Positions 26,914 to 35,700 of a DNA stretch of 64,000 nucleotides are shown here, in pieces. The stretch lies in assembly GCA_964647905.1 (NCBI GenBank), contig CAZYJR010000002.1:1-64000 (forward strand). The letters run 5' to 3'. The stretch comes from CAZYJR01 sp964647905. GTDB lineage: Bacteria > Desulfobacterota > DSM-4660 > Desulfatiglandales > HGW-15. Every line of letters starts with the position of its first letter. Positions within the stretch are counted from its first letter, which is position 1. A program made the translations under genes and the position numbers. The notes under the pieces were generated by a model. That model saw only the letters and a program-made list of their open reading frames with translations, was not told where the DNA came from and made no database searches.

Positions 26914-28374
26914 ATGCAAAAGACTTTTTTGGAAATATTCAAAAGCGCCCTGAGTTCGATTCGCGAACCCTTGCTCGTGCTTGATTCCGACCTGAGAGTT
27001 TTAGCAGCTAACCATGCTTTTTATCATACCTTCGGCGTCAAACCCGATGAAACTGAGGGAGCCCTTATATACGACCTGGGCAACCGGCAATGGGACATCC
27101 CCAAGCTCAGGGAGTTACTGGAAGAAATCCTTCCTCAAAACACCGAGTTTCATGATTTTGAGGTGGAACACGACTTCGAGGGCCTCGGCCCGAAGATCAT
27201 GCATTTGAACGCCAGGCGCATCTACAAGGAAGCGGATCAAACACAGCTGATTTTATTGGCCATCGAGGATGTGACCGAGCGTGAGTATTACAAAAGACAC
27301 CTTGAGGAGCTTGTTAAAGAGCGAACCGCCGAGCTCGAAGAGGCGAAACAAACGGCCGAGGCTGCGCTCCTCGAAGTCAAGAAGCTGAAAAGCCAGCTCG
27401 AAGCCGAGAGGGCTTATCTTCAGGAAGAAATCAAGCTGCAGTACAACCATGAGAACATTGTCGGCCAGAGCGACGCAATCAATTATGTCTTTTATAAGAT
27501 TGAACAAATAGCCGCCACCGACACGAACGTCTTGATTCTGGGAGAGACCGGAACCGGCAAAGAGTTGGTGGCGCGCGCCATTCACGGCTTGAGCCTGCGC
27601 AAGGATCGCGCCCTGGTCAAAATGAATTGCGCCGCACTGCCTTCCAACCTGATCGAGAGCGAACTCTTCGGCCATGAAAAGGGTGCTTTCACAGGCGCCG
27701 ATTCCAGGCGGTTGGGGCGCTTTGAAGTCGCCGACGGGGCCACCCTGTTCTTGGATGAGATCGGCGAGCTGCCCTTGGAACTGCAGCCCAAGCTGCTCCA
27801 GGTAATCGATTCCGGCGAGTTTGAACGCCTGGGCAGCTCCGAGACCAGGAGAGCCGACGTTCGCATCATTGCCGCCACCAACCGCAATCTGGAGGAGGAA
27901 GTCAGCAAGGGCGTTTTCCGGGAAGACCTTTGGTTCCGGCTGAGTGTGTTTCCCGTCACCGTCCCGCCCCTCCGGGACCGCCTGGATGACATCCCGCTGC
28001 TGGTCAATTTTTATGTTGACAGGATTTCAAGGAGACTAGGCAAATACATCAAGGTGGTCCCGGTGAATGTCATGGACGCGCTGCGGCGATACCATTGGCC
28101 CGGCAATGTGCGCGAGCTGGAAAACGTCCTTGAACGGGCGGTTATCAACTCTTCCGGGCCCAAGTTGAGGCTGGTTGATGAATTGAAAATGCCTCAAAAA
28201 GATGCCTCAAAAGCTGAAAAAACCTTGGAAAATGTAGGACGTGAATATATAACGCGTGTGCTCGAGCAGGTACAATGGAAAGTGAGCGGCAAGAACAGTG
28301 CCGCTGAAATCCTTGGACTGGATCGCAGCACGTTGCGCGCCCGCATGCGCAAGCTCAACATCCGCAAACCCTAA
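26914..28374 (+). CDS. Sigma-54-dependent transcriptional activator with PAS domain
   Basis: A 486-residue NtrC-type enhancer-binding protein. A PAS domain (about 12-120; LLVLDSDLRVLAANHAFYHT) is followed by a long coiled coil (RHLEELVKERTAELEEAKQT onward), the AAA+ domain with Walker A GETGTGKE, the sigma-54 contact loop ELFGHEKGAFTGA and Walker B GATLFLDEIGEL, and a Fis-type HTH (SAAEILGLDRSTLRARMRKL). The coiled coil looks like a histidine-kinase linker without a kinase. ATG 26914 has GGGGGGA 6 nt upstream; longer starts add low-quality sequence. Target genes unknown; the CheY-like protein upstream may be functionally linked. Confidence 0.9.
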   Translation: MQKTFLEIFKSALSSIREPLLVLDSDLRVLAANHAFYHTFGVKPDETEGALIYDLGNRQWDIPKLRELLEEILPQNTEFHDFEVEHDFEGLGPKIMHLNARRIYKEADQTQLILLAIEDVTEREYYKRHLEELVKERTAELEEAKQTAEAALLEVKKLKSQLEAERAYLQEEIKLQYNHENIVGQSDAINYVFYKIEQIAATDTNVLILGETGTGKELVARAIHGLSLRKDRALVKMNCAALPSNLIESELFGHEKGAFTGADSRRLGRFEVADGATLFLDEIGELPLELQPKLLQVIDSGEFERLGSSETRRADVRIIAATNRNLEEEVSKGVFREDLWFRLSVFPVTVPPLRDRLDDIPLLVNFYVDRISRRLGKYIKVVPVNVMDALRRYHWPGNVRELENVLERAVINSSGPKLRLVDELKMPQKDASKAEKTLENVGREYITRVLEQVQWKVSGKNSAAEILGLDRSTLRARMRKLNIRKP

Positions 28375-28379
28375 ACGGA

Positions 28380-28397
28380 CAGGCTCAAGAGAGCCTG
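28380..28397 (+). terminator. Hairpin after the sigma-54 activator gene
   Basis: CAGGCTC-AAGA-GAGCCTG, a perfect 7-bp stem and tetraloop starting 6 nt after the stop. No strong T run follows. Confidence 0.4.
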
Positions 28398-28520
28398 GAT
28401 AAAGATTTCGATCCAGCGGTTGCTCAGTCCATAGAGAAGCGGCCGTAAATAGGGTTCCGGCTTACGGCAACCTTTTGCCCACAACCGGATGATCCGGCGG
28501 GGTCATCCGGGGAAGGCGCG

Positions 28521-28682
28521 GTGCAGGTCGATTCACAGGATCTCAAGGATATCCTCAAAGTGGCGCGCGTCGTTCTCCAGGCCACCGGCATGGAAGAGCT
28601 ATGGAAGGGGAAGGGCGCGAAACCCGTGGATATCCGGCTGGAGCACATGGAAAAGAGAGCCGGGCTCTGCAAAGCCAGCTGA
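28521..28682 (+). CDS. Small hypothetical protein or gene remnant
   Basis: A 53-residue frame starting at GTG: VDSQDLKDILKVARVVLQAT, then GMEELWKGKGAKPVDIRLEH and MEKRAGLCKAS. The composition (helical, few rare codons) looks like real protein, more so than overlapping frames on either strand. GGGGAAG lies 7 nt upstream of GTG. Family not recognised; it could be the surviving C-terminus of a longer gene, since the frame stays open to 28446. The rest of 28375-28801 appears empty. Confidence 0.35.
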   Translation: MQVDSQDLKDILKVARVVLQATGMEELWKGKGAKPVDIRLEHMEKRAGLCKAS

Positions 28683-28801
28683 TTCTCTCAGTATTTCAGG
28701 TCATTAGCGAAAACGAACTCCTCCTTCACGGCTTGTGGATGGCGGCGCTTTGTGGTAGTCGTGTATCTCTGCGAAATCGAAGCGATACAAGGAGCTGATA
28801 C

Positions 28802-29602
28802 GTGACTGCGCGCAAGGATTTGCTGGTGGAGCGGGAAGGCCCTGTCTCCACCCTCACGATCAACCGCCCGGAAAAGCACAACCTACTCACCCTGGGCCTC
28901 CTCGAGGACTTGGCCCGATGCCTGGAGGAGATTGCAGGGGAGGACGATGTCAGGGTGGTGGTGATAAGGGGTGCCGGAGACCGGGCCTTTTCCGCAGGCT
29001 ACGACATCTCGGCCCTGCCGGTTCAACCAAAGGGCGAGGAGCAAGAGAGGCTGAGGCGGGGCCCGCCTCTCGAGCGAGCTTTTCGGGCCATTCGAGAGTT
29101 TCCATACCCCGTGATAGCCATGATAAACGGGATCGCTTACGGGGGCGGGTGCGAGCTGGCCGTGGCCTGCGACCTCAGGGTGGCCTCTAACAAGGCCCGG
29201 ATGGGCATGCCCCCGGCGAGATTGGGGTTGGTATACCCGCACCAGGGGCTGCAGCGGTTCGTGCAGGCGCTCGGACTGAGCCCCGCCCTGGAGATCTTCC
29301 TGACAGCCCGTCAATACGACAGCGCCTCCTGCCTCAGGCTGGGACTTGTAAACGAGGTGGTGGACGATTCCTCTCTGGCGGGGCACACCCGTGAGCTTGC
29401 CCTGGAAATCGCGGGCAACGCCCCCCTCTCGCTCAAGGGGATGAAGGCCGCCCTCTACCGGATAGCCTGCCGGCCGGTCCTGGACCAGGAGGACGAAGAG
29501 GCCTTGCGCTCGCTCTTCATAAAATCCCTTCAAAGCGAGGACATGGAGGAGGCCAGGCGGGCCTTCCTGGAAAAGCGAAGGCCCCGATTCAAGGGAAGAT
29601 AG
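28802..29602 (+). CDS. Enoyl-CoA hydratase/isomerase (crotonase) family protein
   Basis: A 266-residue crotonase-fold enzyme acting on a CoA thioester. The oxyanion-hole segments AFSAGYDISAL and NGIAYGGGCELAVACDLRVA are good and the first catalytic Glu (GGCEL) is kept. The second (the PE of FGxPEIxLG) is replaced in MGMPPARLGL, so ordinary hydration is doubtful; decarboxylase, isomerase or hydrolase variants of the family have such changes. GTG 28802 follows AAGGAGC. It stands alone, so the pathway is not shown. Confidence 0.8.
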   Translation: MTARKDLLVEREGPVSTLTINRPEKHNLLTLGLLEDLARCLEEIAGEDDVRVVVIRGAGDRAFSAGYDISALPVQPKGEEQERLRRGPPLERAFRAIREFPYPVIAMINGIAYGGGCELAVACDLRVASNKARMGMPPARLGLVYPHQGLQRFVQALGLSPALEIFLTARQYDSASCLRLGLVNEVVDDSSLAGHTRELALEIAGNAPLSLKGMKAALYRIACRPVLDQEDEEALRSLFIKSLQSEDMEEARRAFLEKRRPRFKGR

Positions 29603-29696
29603 GGCCTGGACCGCACCTCCGGCAGGCGGAGGCTCCGGACCTCGACGCCGGGCGCGACCTCCCTGAGAGGCGCCGGCTGAAGCATACCGCCGGAGG

Positions 29697-29984
29697 TCAG
29701 CTGCCCGCCACCTCCTCCTTGAGGTTCTTTCCCGGAACGAATTTGGGCACGTTTCTGGCTTCGATAATGATTTCCTCGCCGGTGGTGATCTTCCGGGCCT
29801 TGCGCTCCCGCCTGAGCTCCGGCTTGAAGGTGCCGAAGCCCACCACGGTCACCGACTCACCCTTTGACAGCGCGTCCCTGATGCTGTCAAAGACCGCCTC
29901 CACCGCCGCCTGGGCCTCCTTTTTGGTGGGCAACACCTTGGCCACCTCTTCCACCAGGTCCTTCTTCCTCATGGTCTCGTCCAT
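29697..29984 (-). CDS. HU family DNA-binding protein
   Basis: A 95-residue HU protein: MRKKDLVEEVAKVLPTKKEA, then VTVVGFGTFKPELRRERKAR and the arm region GEEIIIEARNVPKFVPGKNL. ATG 29984 has AAAGGAG 8 nt upstream; longer in-frame starts lack one. A second, IHF-alpha-like member is at 488-796. Confidence 0.9.
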   Translation of the reverse strand: MDETMRKKDLVEEVAKVLPTKKEAQAAVEAVFDSIRDALSKGESVTVVGFGTFKPELRRERKARKITTGEEIIIEARNVPKFVPGKNLKEEVAGS

Positions 29985-30158
29985 ACTCAAGCTCCTTTCG
30001 TAATCTTTCATTGATCTCCGCTCTTCGGGGAGCGACCCGCCCGGGGATCCGTGGTCGTCCTCCTGGAGACGAGTCATGATACCCAATCGGCCGAGCTCAG
30101 GGCAATCTTGAAATGTCGGGACGGGCTGGAAAAATCCGGACCGAGAGGATGAGGAGGC

Positions 30159-30326
30159 TCAAAAGAATTGGGGCTCTACCAGGGATTGCCCGCATTCATC
30201 ACAAGATTTCGTGCCGGGAGCATAGGGGTTTCCCCACTGGGGGCGGACCAACCCCAATTTCTTCCCGTATTCTTTGCAGAACTTGACGCCTTGCCGGTTC
30301 TCAAACTGGCAGTTTGCACATTTCAT
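30159..30326 (-). CDS. Small zinc-ribbon protein, possibly a truncated cyclase N-terminus
   Basis: A 55-residue frame: MKCANCQFENRQGVKFCKEY and later KSCDECGQSLVEPQF. It resembles the double zinc ribbon found at the start of many deltaproteobacterial cyclase/ATPase proteins (MKCPKCQFENPEGAKFCxECG). The fourth Cys of the first knuckle is Tyr (CKEYG), and the expected downstream domains are absent, so it is probably a relic. Overlapping frames are not coding. Confidence 0.5.
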   Translation of the reverse strand: MKCANCQFENRQGVKFCKEYGKKLGLVRPQWGNPYAPGTKSCDECGQSLVEPQFF

Positions 30327-30408
30327 TGCATCGCTCTCTAACTTGCGAGTCCAAAGTTCTCACGCCTCATCCAGCAGCCGACCCAAACAAATAGATGTTC
30401 GCTTATTA

Positions 30409-30825
30409 TCATGGAGCTGTTAGCGGATTCTCCACCCGCACGCCCCTGATGACCTGTCCATCGTTTAAGTCCTCGCTCCAAAGAATTTCACAATGGGCAC
30501 TTTCGGCCGCCGCCACAATGAGTGAATCCCAGAAGGATATTCGATTGATAACGCCGCAGTCGATAGCACTATAAATGATCGTGGGATCAATGACTACGAC
30601 CTCGAATTGTTCAAAAGCATGCAAAACATCTTTCACCAGTAACGGATCTGCACCAAGCTTTTTTGTTGCGGTTACGTAAAATTCTTGCATGACCTGCGTG
30701 GAAACGACACCGTGAGAATCATTCACTACTGATTTCAATAGGGAGCGGCATCTTTCTCGTTTTGCCGGATCGAATCTATCCATAGAATATACGAGAATAT
30801 TGGTGTCGATGAAGACTTTAGGCAT
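30409..30825 (-). CDS. vapC: PIN-domain toxin (VapC-like)
   Basis: A 138-residue PIN-domain ribonuclease. Acidic active-site residues are present in FIDTNILVYSMD, VMQEFYV, SFWDSLIVAAA and WSEDLNDGQ. Toxins of this type cleave RNA and are held inactive by the partner antitoxin. The start overlaps the antitoxin stop by 8 nt (30818-30825), the usual coupled order antitoxin then toxin. Confidence 0.85.
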   Translation of the reverse strand: MPKVFIDTNILVYSMDRFDPAKRERCRSLLKSVVNDSHGVVSTQVMQEFYVTATKKLGADPLLVKDVLHAFEQFEVVVIDPTIIYSAIDCGVINRISFWDSLIVAAAESAHCEILWSEDLNDGQVIRGVRVENPLTAP

Positions 30826-31042
30826 CGTATAGGTCCTCTCGCTTCCACCTTTTGCCTTCAGAGTTCGCTTCTGTTTGATCCATCAGCCTAAAGCATTCAT
30901 CTAACCAATCTTTGGATTCGGATCTTACGGTTTGTTCAAGTAGCCTTCGTATGAGGGCATTCATCGAGGTATCATGCATCTGTGCATACTTTCTCCCCGC
31001 CTTTAGGAGATCCTCGTCTAAGGAAATGGTTATATTGGGCAT
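30818..31042 (-). CDS. vapB: Antitoxin of the PIN-toxin pair (ribbon-helix-helix type)
   Basis: A 74-residue protein: PNITISLDEDLLKAGRKYAQ, then MHDTSMNALIRRLLEQTV forms a short beta strand plus helices of a ribbon-helix-helix DNA-binding fold. The C-terminal 30 residues are acidic/polar and should wrap the toxin. ATG 31042 has GGAGGTG 5 nt upstream. A perfect consensus promoter lies at 31105-31133, with a small inverted repeat in its spacer where the antitoxin could bind. Confidence 0.8.
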   Translation of the reverse strand: MPNITISLDEDLLKAGRKYAQMHDTSMNALIRRLLEQTVRSESKDWLDECFRLMDQTEANSEGKRWKREDLYDA

Positions 31043-31104
31043 TTTACACCTCCATCTAAGAGGGAGTTTCACCTGTTTACGGTATGTCGATCCGCTATTT
31101 GCAC

Positions 31105-31133
31105 ATTATAAGTGTCCACTGTTTATGTGTCAA
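31105..31133 (-). promoter_or_regulatory. Perfect consensus sigma-70 promoter of the vapBC pair
   Basis: On the minus strand TTGACA (31128-31133), a 17-bp spacer and TATAAT (31105-31110) match consensus at all 12 positions. The spacer contains AGTG-GA-CACT (31111-31120), a 10-bp inverted repeat directly before the -10, well placed for repression by the antitoxin or toxin-antitoxin complex. Confidence 0.8.
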
Positions 31134-31265
31134 TAGTCAGGAGGTCATTACCTCCCTTCCACTTCCCTTGCGCTAAGGGTGGTGAAAAGATTGAACGGCT
31201 GCCTGGAGGTGCAGAGGACAATGGCAGGCTGCCGGACCTCTGTTGCCTCCAGCATTGGGCGATAA

Positions 31266-31403
31266 GAACCCTGCCTATTCGACATGGTGGTGATCGGGCG
31301 CAAGCGTATGTCGAAGGCCGAGGAGTTCGTGCGGGGCGACATAAGCGTGAAGCTGGTAAGAGCGCTCGAAGGCACAGCCATACCGGTGGACAAGGGGCCG
31401 TGA
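31266..31403 (+). pseudogene. Universal stress protein C-terminal remnant
   Basis: About 45 residues in one plus frame, ending FDMVVIGRKRMSKAEEFVRG, then DISVKLVRALEGTAIPVDKG before TGA at 31401. UspA-family proteins end with a nucleotide-loop (V)VVGRRGxSKVEEFLxGSVSxKV(x)6GxAVWVV; the correspondence is clear. A stop at 31263 cuts off anything upstream, so only the C-terminus remains. The rest of 31134-31598 shows no gene. Confidence 0.55.
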
Positions 31404-31598
31404 CCTGAACCTGCCTGGATTTGTCCGGGGCCAGCTGCGGGCCGGAGATTCCGCCTTGACTAAAATATAGGGATGTGCCAAATACCGGCATGTTGCCTTT
31501 CGGCCGCCCCGTTCCGCTTCAGGCGACGACGGAGGCGGCGATTAATTGGTACCTGAACCCGGGCGTTTCAGGTGGAATATCGCGGCGAGGAGACAGGG

Positions 31599-32231
31599 TT
31601 GGAATCGAACCCGACCGGGGAGACCAGAAGCAAAAGGACCCTCAAGAAGAAGAGCACCCTGCGGGAGTATGCCGAGGCAGCGGCAATAGCCGTTCTGCTG
31701 GCGCTTTTCATCCGCACCTTCGTGGTTCAGGCCTTCAAGATCCCCTCGGGGTCCATGGAGCCGACCCTCCTGATAGGCGATCACATCCTGGTGAACAAGT
31801 TCATCTACGGGGTGAAGCTGCCCTTGGTGCGCAAGGAGATCATCCCGGTAAGCGAGCCCGAGAGGGGGGACGTGATCGTGTTCGTCTATCCGGTGGACCC
31901 GAGCAAGGACTTCATCAAGAGGGTGATCGGCCTGCCCGGGGACACCGTGGAGATAATCGATGAAAAGCTCTATATAAACGGGAAACCCTACCGGGATGAG
32001 CACGGCACCTACACCCCGCGGGCCCCGGGGTTGGACAACCCGGGCGGCAAGTACGATTTCGGTCCGGTCACCGTACCCGAGGATCAATACTTCGTAATGG
32101 GGGACAACCGCGACCACAGCTATGACAGCCGGTTCTGGGGTTTCGTGCCCGAGTCCTCCATAAAGGGTGAGGCCTTCATGATCTACTGGTCCTGGCCCCA
32201 CTGGGAGAGGACCTTCCGGTTCATAGACTAG
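31599..32231 (+). CDS. lepB: Signal peptidase I
   Basis: Membrane serine protease that removes signal peptides at the outer face of the inner membrane. A 210-residue protein with one N-terminal helix (about 24-44). Catalytic Ser52 is in IPSGSMEPTLL and Lys107 in DFIKRVIGLPGD; the conserved MGDNRDHSYDSRFWGFV box is intact. TTG 31599 is chosen because AGGAG lies 6 nt upstream; a GTG at 31572 lacks a site. Its stop overlaps the convergent NUDIX gene by 11 bp. Confidence 0.9.
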   Translation: MESNPTGETRSKRTLKKKSTLREYAEAAAIAVLLALFIRTFVVQAFKIPSGSMEPTLLIGDHILVNKFIYGVKLPLVRKEIIPVSEPERGDVIVFVYPVDPSKDFIKRVIGLPGDTVEIIDEKLYINGKPYRDEHGTYTPRAPGLDNPGGKYDFGPVTVPEDQYFVMGDNRDHSYDSRFWGFVPESSIKGEAFMIYWSWPHWERTFRFID

Positions 32232-32676
32232 CTCCTTGTCTAGGCCGGCCCCTTAGGCGCGCCCCCTTCCGAACGGTCCTCCGCACCTCGGATGCCAGGG
32301 GGAACCTCTGCACCTCTTCCACGGGCACCAGTCGCACCTCGCTTGCATCGGACCCGGCGGTCGGGCTGCCGGAGACGATCACACCCCAGTAATCGGCTAT
32401 GACGTAGTGGAAACGAATCCTGCCCGACTCGTCCCTCATTATGCGCTCGGCGATGTGCACCAGCCCGCCAACTTCGATCCCGACCCCGGCCTCTTCGACC
32501 AACTCCCGCGCCAAGGCCCCGGAAAGGCTTTCGCCCAGCTCCACCACTCCCCCGGGCAGGCTCCATTCGCCCACAGCCGGTTCCCGGGCCCTGCGCGCCA
32601 GGAGCACTCTGTCACCCTCGAAGATCACCCCGGCCACGGCCAATACCGGCCTTGGCGGGTATTCCCGGTCATCCAT
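32221..32676 (-). CDS. NUDIX hydrolase (ADP-ribose/NADH pyrophosphatase-like)
   Basis: A 151-residue NUDIX enzyme cleaving a nucleoside diphosphate linked to another moiety. The box GGVVELGESLSGALARELVE EAG matches Gx5Ex7REUxEExGU. The start RPVLAVAGVIFEGDRVLLAR is typical of the ADP-ribose/mutator-like group; specificity is not decided. ATG 32676 follows a GGGGGCG run; an in-frame ATG at 32739 is possible. Converges on lepB. Confidence 0.85.
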   Translation of the reverse strand: MDDREYPPRPVLAVAGVIFEGDRVLLARRAREPAVGEWSLPGGVVELGESLSGALARELVEEAGVGIEVGGLVHIAERIMRDESGRIRFHYVIADYWGVIVSGSPTAGSDASEVRLVPVEEVQRFPLASEVRRTVRKGARLRGRPRQGASL

Positions 32677-32788
32677 AGCGCCCCCGCTTTTTTTGGGCCT
32701 TGTAACCCCGGTTGTCTTCTGATAGTTTATAGAGTTCAATTTTTCCGTTCGAATGAATCAATCAGGTCGATTATGGAGGACTAAGAAC

Positions 32789-35700
32789 ATGACCCCAGAG
32801 ACCAAGACGTTGGAAGGAAACGAGGCCGCGGCCCATGTAGCCTATGCCATGAGCGACGTGGCGGCCATCTATCCCATCACCCCCTCGAGCAGCATGGGGG
32901 AATATTGCGATGAATGGGCCGCTCACGGCCGCAAGAACATCTTCGGCCAAGTGCTCCGGGTGGTGGAAATGCAGTCGGAGGCCGGGGCTGCGGGAGCGGT
33001 CCACGGTGCGGCCTCCGCAGGGGCTCTTCCCACCACGTTCACCGCCTCCCAGGGCCTCCTCCTCATGATACCGAACATGTACAAAATCGCGGGAGAGATC
33101 ATGCCCTCGGTCTTCCACGTATCGGCCCGGGCCGTGGCCACGCACGCCCTTTCCATATTCGGGGACCACTCGGATGTCAACGCGGTCAAGCAGACCGGGT
33201 TTTTGCTCCTGGCCTCGGCTTCGGTCCAGGAGGTCATGGACCTGGCCCTTGTCTCGCACCTGGCCAGCATCCGCTCCAGCCTGCCCTTTGTACACTTCTT
33301 CGACGGGTTCCGCACCTCCATGGAGATCCAGAAGATCGAGCTCATAGACTACGACGACATGGCCAAGCTGGTGGACTGGGAGGCCATCGAGCGCTTCAGG
33401 GGCCGGTGCATGAACCCCGAGTACCCCCAGTTGCGAGGAACCGCCCAGAACCCGGACATATTCTTCCAAAACCGGGAGGCATGCAACCCGTTCTATGAGC
33501 GGATACCTCACATAGTACAGGAAGAGATGGACAAGGTGGGGGATCTGGTGGGCAGGCGGTACCACCTCTTCGACTATGTCGGAGACCCCGAGGCGGACCG
33601 CATCATCGTATCCATGGCCTCGAGCTGCGATGTGATCGAAGAGACTGTCAACTATCTCAACGACCGGGGCGAAGGCGTGGGACTGATCAAGGTGCGCCTC
33701 TACTATCCATTTTCCACAGAGCACTTTCTGAGAGCCCTGCCCGCCACGGCGGACGCCATTGCGGTCCTGGACCGGACCAAATGCCCCGGAGGCATCGGCG
33801 AGCCGCTGTACCAGGACGTCTCCACCGTGTTCCAGGATGCGGCCGACAGACCGGTGGTGGTGGGCGGCCGCTACGGCCTGGGGAGCAAGGACTTCACCCC
33901 GACCATGGTCAAGGCCGTCTTCGACAACCTCCGCTCTGCCCGCCCCAAGAATCACTTCACCGCGGGCATACACGACGACGTCACCCATACCTCGCTGGAT
34001 TTGAGAGACGAGATAGACCCCTCCCCCGAAGGAACCGTGCGATGCAAGTTCTGGGGCCTGGGCTCGGACGGGACCGTGGGGGCCAACAAGAACGCCATCA
34101 AGATTATCGGCGAGAACACCGACATGTTCGCCCAGGCCTACTTCGCCTACGACGCCAAGAAGTCGGGAGGCATAACCATGAGCCACCTGCGCTTCTCGCC
34201 CGAGCGCATCCAGTCCCCCTATCTTCTGACCAAGTCCGACTTCATCGCGTGCCACAATCCGGCATTTGTGGACCAGTACGACGTACTGGAGGGGATCCGC
34301 AACGGCGGGACCTTCCTGCTCAATTCCCCCTGGACGCCGGAGCAGATGGAGGAGACGCTGCCTGACCGCATGAAGCGCACCCTGGCCCAGTGGGACATCA
34401 AGTTCTACAACATAGACGCGGTGAAGATCGCGACCGAGCTGGGCCTGGGAGGCAGGATAAACATGATCATGCAGGCCGCGTTCTTTAAGATAGCCAACGT
34501 GATCCCGCCCGAGCAGGCCTTTGACCTCATAAAGGACGCCATTGAAAAGACTTACGGCAAGAAGGGCGAGAAGGTGGTAAAGATGAATATCGACGCCGTG
34601 GACCGGGCGGTGGAGGCGCTGGAGGAGATCCCGGTCCCCGAGCACTGGGCCCGGGCCGGTCACGAGGCATACCCGGAGCAGGACGAACCCGACTTCGTAA
34701 AGGAGGTGATGCGCCCCATGCTGGCCCAGAAGGGCGACGAGCTGCCGGTGAGCAAGATGCCGCCGGACGGGGTCTTCCCCACCGGCACGACCCAGTACGA
34801 GAAGCGGGGTATTGCCATCACCGTGCCCGAGTGGCAGCCGGACAACTGCATCCAGTGCAATCAATGCTCTTTTGTCTGCCCCCACGCGGTCATCCGCCCG
34901 GTCCTGGCTAGAGAGGAGGACCTGCAAGAAGCCCCCAAGGACTTCTTAACCGTGGACGCCCTGGGAAAGGAGCTAAAGGGGCTCAAGTACCGCATACAGA
35001 TAAGCCCCCTGGACTGCACCGGGTGCGGCAACTGCGCCCAGGTCTGCCCGGCCAAGAACAAGGCCCTGGTAATGAAGCCGCTCAAGACTCAGGTGGGGAC
35101 CGAGGTTCCCAACCACGCCTTTGCCGCGGCTCTACCCGACCTCGGGGACCTCATGCCGGTCACCTCGGTCAAGGGCAGCCAGTTCCGGCGGCCCCTGTTC
35201 GAGTTTTCCGGGGCATGCGCAGGCTGCGGGGAGACCCCGTACATAAAGGTGGTCTCCCAGCTCTTCGGCGACCGCATGCTGATAGCCAACGCCACAGGGT
35301 GCTCCTCCATTTACGGCGGTTCGGCCCCCAGCTGCCCCTACACGGTGAACGAACGCGGTCACGGTCCGGCATGGGCCAACTCCCTTTTCGAAGACAATGC
35401 CGAGTACGGGTTCGGCATGGAGCTCGGCGTGTCCCAGAGGAGGGACTACCTGGCGGACAAGGTCCGCAGCGCCCTTCAAGGCGGGATCTCGGAGAAGCTC
35501 AGGGAGGCCTTGGAGGGCTGGCTGGAAGAGCGGGACAACGCCGAGCGATCCCGGGAGCTCGGGGACCGAATCGTAGAGCTCATCGAGGCCGAGATGCTGG
35601 AGGGCGAGGCGGACGCGGATGAGGTCCTCCTGGAGATCCTGGACAACAGCGACTATCTCACCAAGAAGTCCGTTTGGGTATTCGGCGGGGACGGCTGGGC

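Noticed and set aside
32771..34927. A 718-residue frame opposite the pyruvate oxidoreductase gene
   Set aside because: It lies antisense to a certain gene and has the Val/His/Gly-rich composition of an antisense shadow; no family signal.
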